Origin: Candidatus Woesearchaeota archaeon CG07_land_8_20_14_0_80_44_23
GTDB taxonomy: Archaea; Nanobdellota; Nanobdellia; Woesearchaeales; 0-14-0-80-44-23
NCBI GenBank assembly: GCA_002779235.1
Contig: PEXD01000069.1
Coordinates: 1 to 7,558 of the forward strand
DNA: 7,558 nt
Reading direction: 5' to 3'
A program made the position numbers and the translations under genes. The notes below the pieces were generated by a model. That model did no database searches. It was not told the origin of the DNA and saw only the letters and a program-made list of their open reading frames with translations. This document shows positions 6,354-7,558 of the stretch, one piece after another. How positions within the stretch are numbered: the first letter of the stretch is position 1; each line of letters begins with the position of its first letter.

Positions 6354-7303
6354 AAATACTATTAACCGGCGCCACAGGATTCATAGGAAGCCATGTTCTA
6401 AGGAGAGGACTGAGCGAAAATTATGAGATAATAATAGCTAAAAGAAGTAATTCAAACACAAAGAGAATAAAAGATGTTCTGGACAATGTAAAGTGCTATG
6501 ATGTTGACACAATGCCGCTTTCAAAAATATTTGATGAGAATAAAATAGATTTAGTCATTCATTGCGCCACAAATTACAAAAAGAACCATAATTATGAGGA
6601 CATACCTTCCTTAATAGAAGATAATATTACGTTTCCCTCACAAATTCTCGAACAAATGCAGATTCATAATGTCAAGTATTTCATAAACACAGGCTCTTTT
6701 TTTGAATATGCATTATCTACTTCTTCTGATTCACCCCGAAAAAAAATTAATGAAATGCAAAAAAAAGAACCATATGATTTTTATGCAGCGACTAAAAGTG
6801 GTTTTTCAGAGATATTGAAGTGGTATTCCAAGAATTGTGGTATTAAGGTAATTGAACTAAGATTGTTTTCAGCTTATGGACCGGGCGATAATGAGAAATT
6901 ATTCAATTTTCTGATTAAGAACTTCATAAATCAAAAAAAATTTGAAATGTGCCCCTGCGAACAGCAGTGGAACTGGACTTTTGTTGAGGATATTGCAGAT
7001 GCATATATCTGCTCAATTAAATACATAACAAACATGAAATCAGATTATGAATGCTTTAATATTGGAAATGAAAAAACAGCATCAATAAAAGAACTTATAA
7101 AAATTATTGAAAAAATATCGGGAAAAAATAATCTTGTTTCATATACAAAGCCATATGTAGAAAAGGAGATATTTTATGTAAATTGCAATAGCAAAAAAGC
7201 CCAAAAAGAATTTGGATGGAAGGCAAAATATAATGTAAAGAAAGGCATTAAAATAACATACGACTGGCTAAAGGAGGAGATAAAAAATGAAAGACCAAAC
7301 TGA
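6350..7303 (+). CDS. NAD(P)-dependent CDP-sugar reductase/epimerase, abequose/paratose synthase-like (SDR 2)
   Basis: An extended SDR of 317 residues. The cofactor loop is GATGFIG (7-13), the catalytic Thr is in INTGSFFEY (112-120), and the Tyr145-xxx-Lys149 pair is in FYAATK. The stretch LRLFSAYGPGDNEKLF followed by a polar loop and FVEDIADAY (170-219) resembles Salmonella RfbJ (CDP-abequose synthase) and RfbS (CDP-paratose synthase) more than generic UDP-glucose epimerases, judged by recall. Those enzymes reduce the C4 ketone of CDP-4-keto-3,6-dideoxyglucose made by RfbH, the gene directly upstream with a 4-base ATGA overlap. Stereochemistry cannot be read from sequence. The gene is visibly more AT-rich than the rfbF-to-rfbH core (for example 11 G/C in 7081-7140 against 25 in 901-960). 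Its last 17 bases overlap the next gene. Confidence 0.86.
   Translation: MKILLTGATGFIGSHVLRRGLSENYEIIIAKRSNSNTKRIKDVLDNVKCYDVDTMPLSKIFDENKIDLVIHCATNYKKNHNYEDIPSLIEDNITFPSQILEQMQIHNVKYFINTGSFFEYALSTSSDSPRKKINEMQKKEPYDFYAATKSGFSEILKWYSKNCGIKVIELRLFSAYGPGDNEKLFNFLIKNFINQKKFEMCPCEQQWNWTFVEDIADAYICSIKYITNMKSDYECFNIGNEKTASIKELIKIIEKISGKNNLVSYTKPYVEKEIFYVNCNSKKAQKEFGWKAKYNVKKGIKITYDWLKEEIKNERPN
7272..7277 (+). promoter_or_regulatory. strong ribosome binding site of the cupin gene, inside SDR 2
   Basis: AGGAGG, nine bases before the ATG at 7287, is the best Shine-Dalgarno match in the window. It lies within the last codons of SDR 2. Most other internal genes have only weak sites and rely on ATGA overlaps, so this gene may be initiated independently of termination upstream. 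Confidence 0.6.
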
Positions 7304-7558
7304 AAAAATATTTGGCGTTACAGGCAACTGGATTGAGGGTGTTGTAATAAAGAAATTAGATAAGATTCCTGATGAAAGAGGAAAAATCTGCCATATGCTG
7401 CGAAATGATGATGAATTTTTTGAATGTTTTGGGGAAATATACTTCTCAACAATATATCCTGGCGTAATAAAAGGATGGCATTATCATGAAAAAATGGCGC
7501 TTAATTATGCGGTAATAACTGGAAGCATTAAATTAGTTTTATATGATGACAGAACAGA
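7287..7558 (+). CDS. RmlC/AscE-like cupin, dTDP-4-dehydrorhamnose 3,5-epimerase family (3' truncated)
   Basis: Ninety residues are visible before the window ends; the family is usually around 150 to 185 residues, so roughly half is present. The N-terminal part contains the DERGKICHMLRNDD stretch (29-42). Next are GEIYFSTIYPGVIKGWHYHEKMALNYAVITGSIKLVLYDDR (49-89), the cupin core of the 3,5-epimerase family. His65 in GWHYH aligns with the catalytic His of RmlC (RGLHYQ). RmlC-type enzymes epimerise C3 and C5 of 4-ketosugars. The CDP-pathway relative AscE epimerises only C5 of CDP-4-keto-3,6-dideoxyglucose on the way to ascarylose, which suits this operon. Some members of this group in polysaccharide clusters have no known activity. 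The start overlaps SDR 2 by 17 bases and has a strong ribosome site. Confidence 0.8.
   Translation, partial: MKDQTEKIFGVTGNWIEGVVIKKLDKIPDERGKICHMLRNDDEFFECFGEIYFSTIYPGVIKGWHYHEKMALNYAVITGSIKLVLYDDRT

Larger units (their letters stand above)
603..7558 (+). other. operon for a CDP-3,6-dideoxyhexose, probably a modified or branched form
   Basis: Eight genes follow one another on one strand with overlaps of 13, 4, 11, 4, 4, 4 and 17 bases and no intervening promoter or terminator that I can see. All five non-transketolase functions act on a hexose carried on CDP or are of nucleotide-sugar families. The transketolase pair sits in the middle, between SDR 1 and rfbH, with both junctions as tight as the rest. 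That arrangement implies a single transcript and a single product pathway. The cluster continues beyond the window end. Confidence 0.85.

Noticed and set aside
1..7558. CRISPR array, insertion sequence, tRNA or attachment site
   Set aside because: No regularly spaced repeats, transposase motifs, terminal inverted repeats or cloverleaf were seen. Coding sequence fills nearly the whole window.

Overview
The window is one tightly packed operon on the + strand for making a CDP-linked 3,6-dideoxyhexose, probably a modified one. Its genes match the O-antigen/surface-polysaccharide pathway known from Yersinia and Salmonella (rfbF, rfbG, rfbH). They are interleaved with a two-subunit (split) transketolase, two extended SDR epimerase/reductases and a RmlC-like cupin epimerase. 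Several features suggest an archaeon, possibly a small-genome or DPANN-type lineage: AT-rich DNA, heavy use of ATA for Ile and AGA/AGG for Arg, a TATA-like box close upstream of the first complete gene, a GGGGTGG ribosome site, and a split rather than fused transketolase. This is inference; an AT-rich bacterium is not excluded.

Layout. Bases 2-547 hold the 3' end of an unrecognised gene that is open at the window edge. A 55-base gap (548-602) carries a candidate archaeal promoter and ribosome site. From 603 to the window end eight genes run without a gap, every junction overlapping by 4 to 17 bases: rfbF (603-1379), rfbG (1367-2437), SDR 1 (2434-3393), transketolase N-terminal subunit (3383-4165), transketolase C-terminal subunit (4162-5055), rfbH/E1 (5052-6353), SDR 2 resembling CDP-abequose/paratose synthases (6350-7303), and a cupin 3,5-epimerase-like gene cut by the window end (7287-7558).

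How the genes fit together. RfbF makes CDP-glucose from CTP and glucose-1-phosphate. RfbG converts it to CDP-4-keto-6-deoxyglucose. RfbH, a PMP and [2Fe-2S] enzyme, starts removal of the C3 hydroxyl to give, with a reductase not present here, CDP-4-keto-3,6-dideoxyglucose. In the classical pathways that ketone is reduced, or C5-epimerised and then reduced. The co-cistronic transketolase suggests that a two-carbon ketol unit may instead be added to the C4 ketone, giving a branched sugar by a route analogous to, but chemically distinct from, the YerE route to yersiniose. The two SDRs and the cupin would then finish the sugar. The branched-sugar step is the main hypothesis from this window and is not proven by sequence. 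The first gene and the two last genes look more AT-rich than the core, which suggests a mosaic locus.
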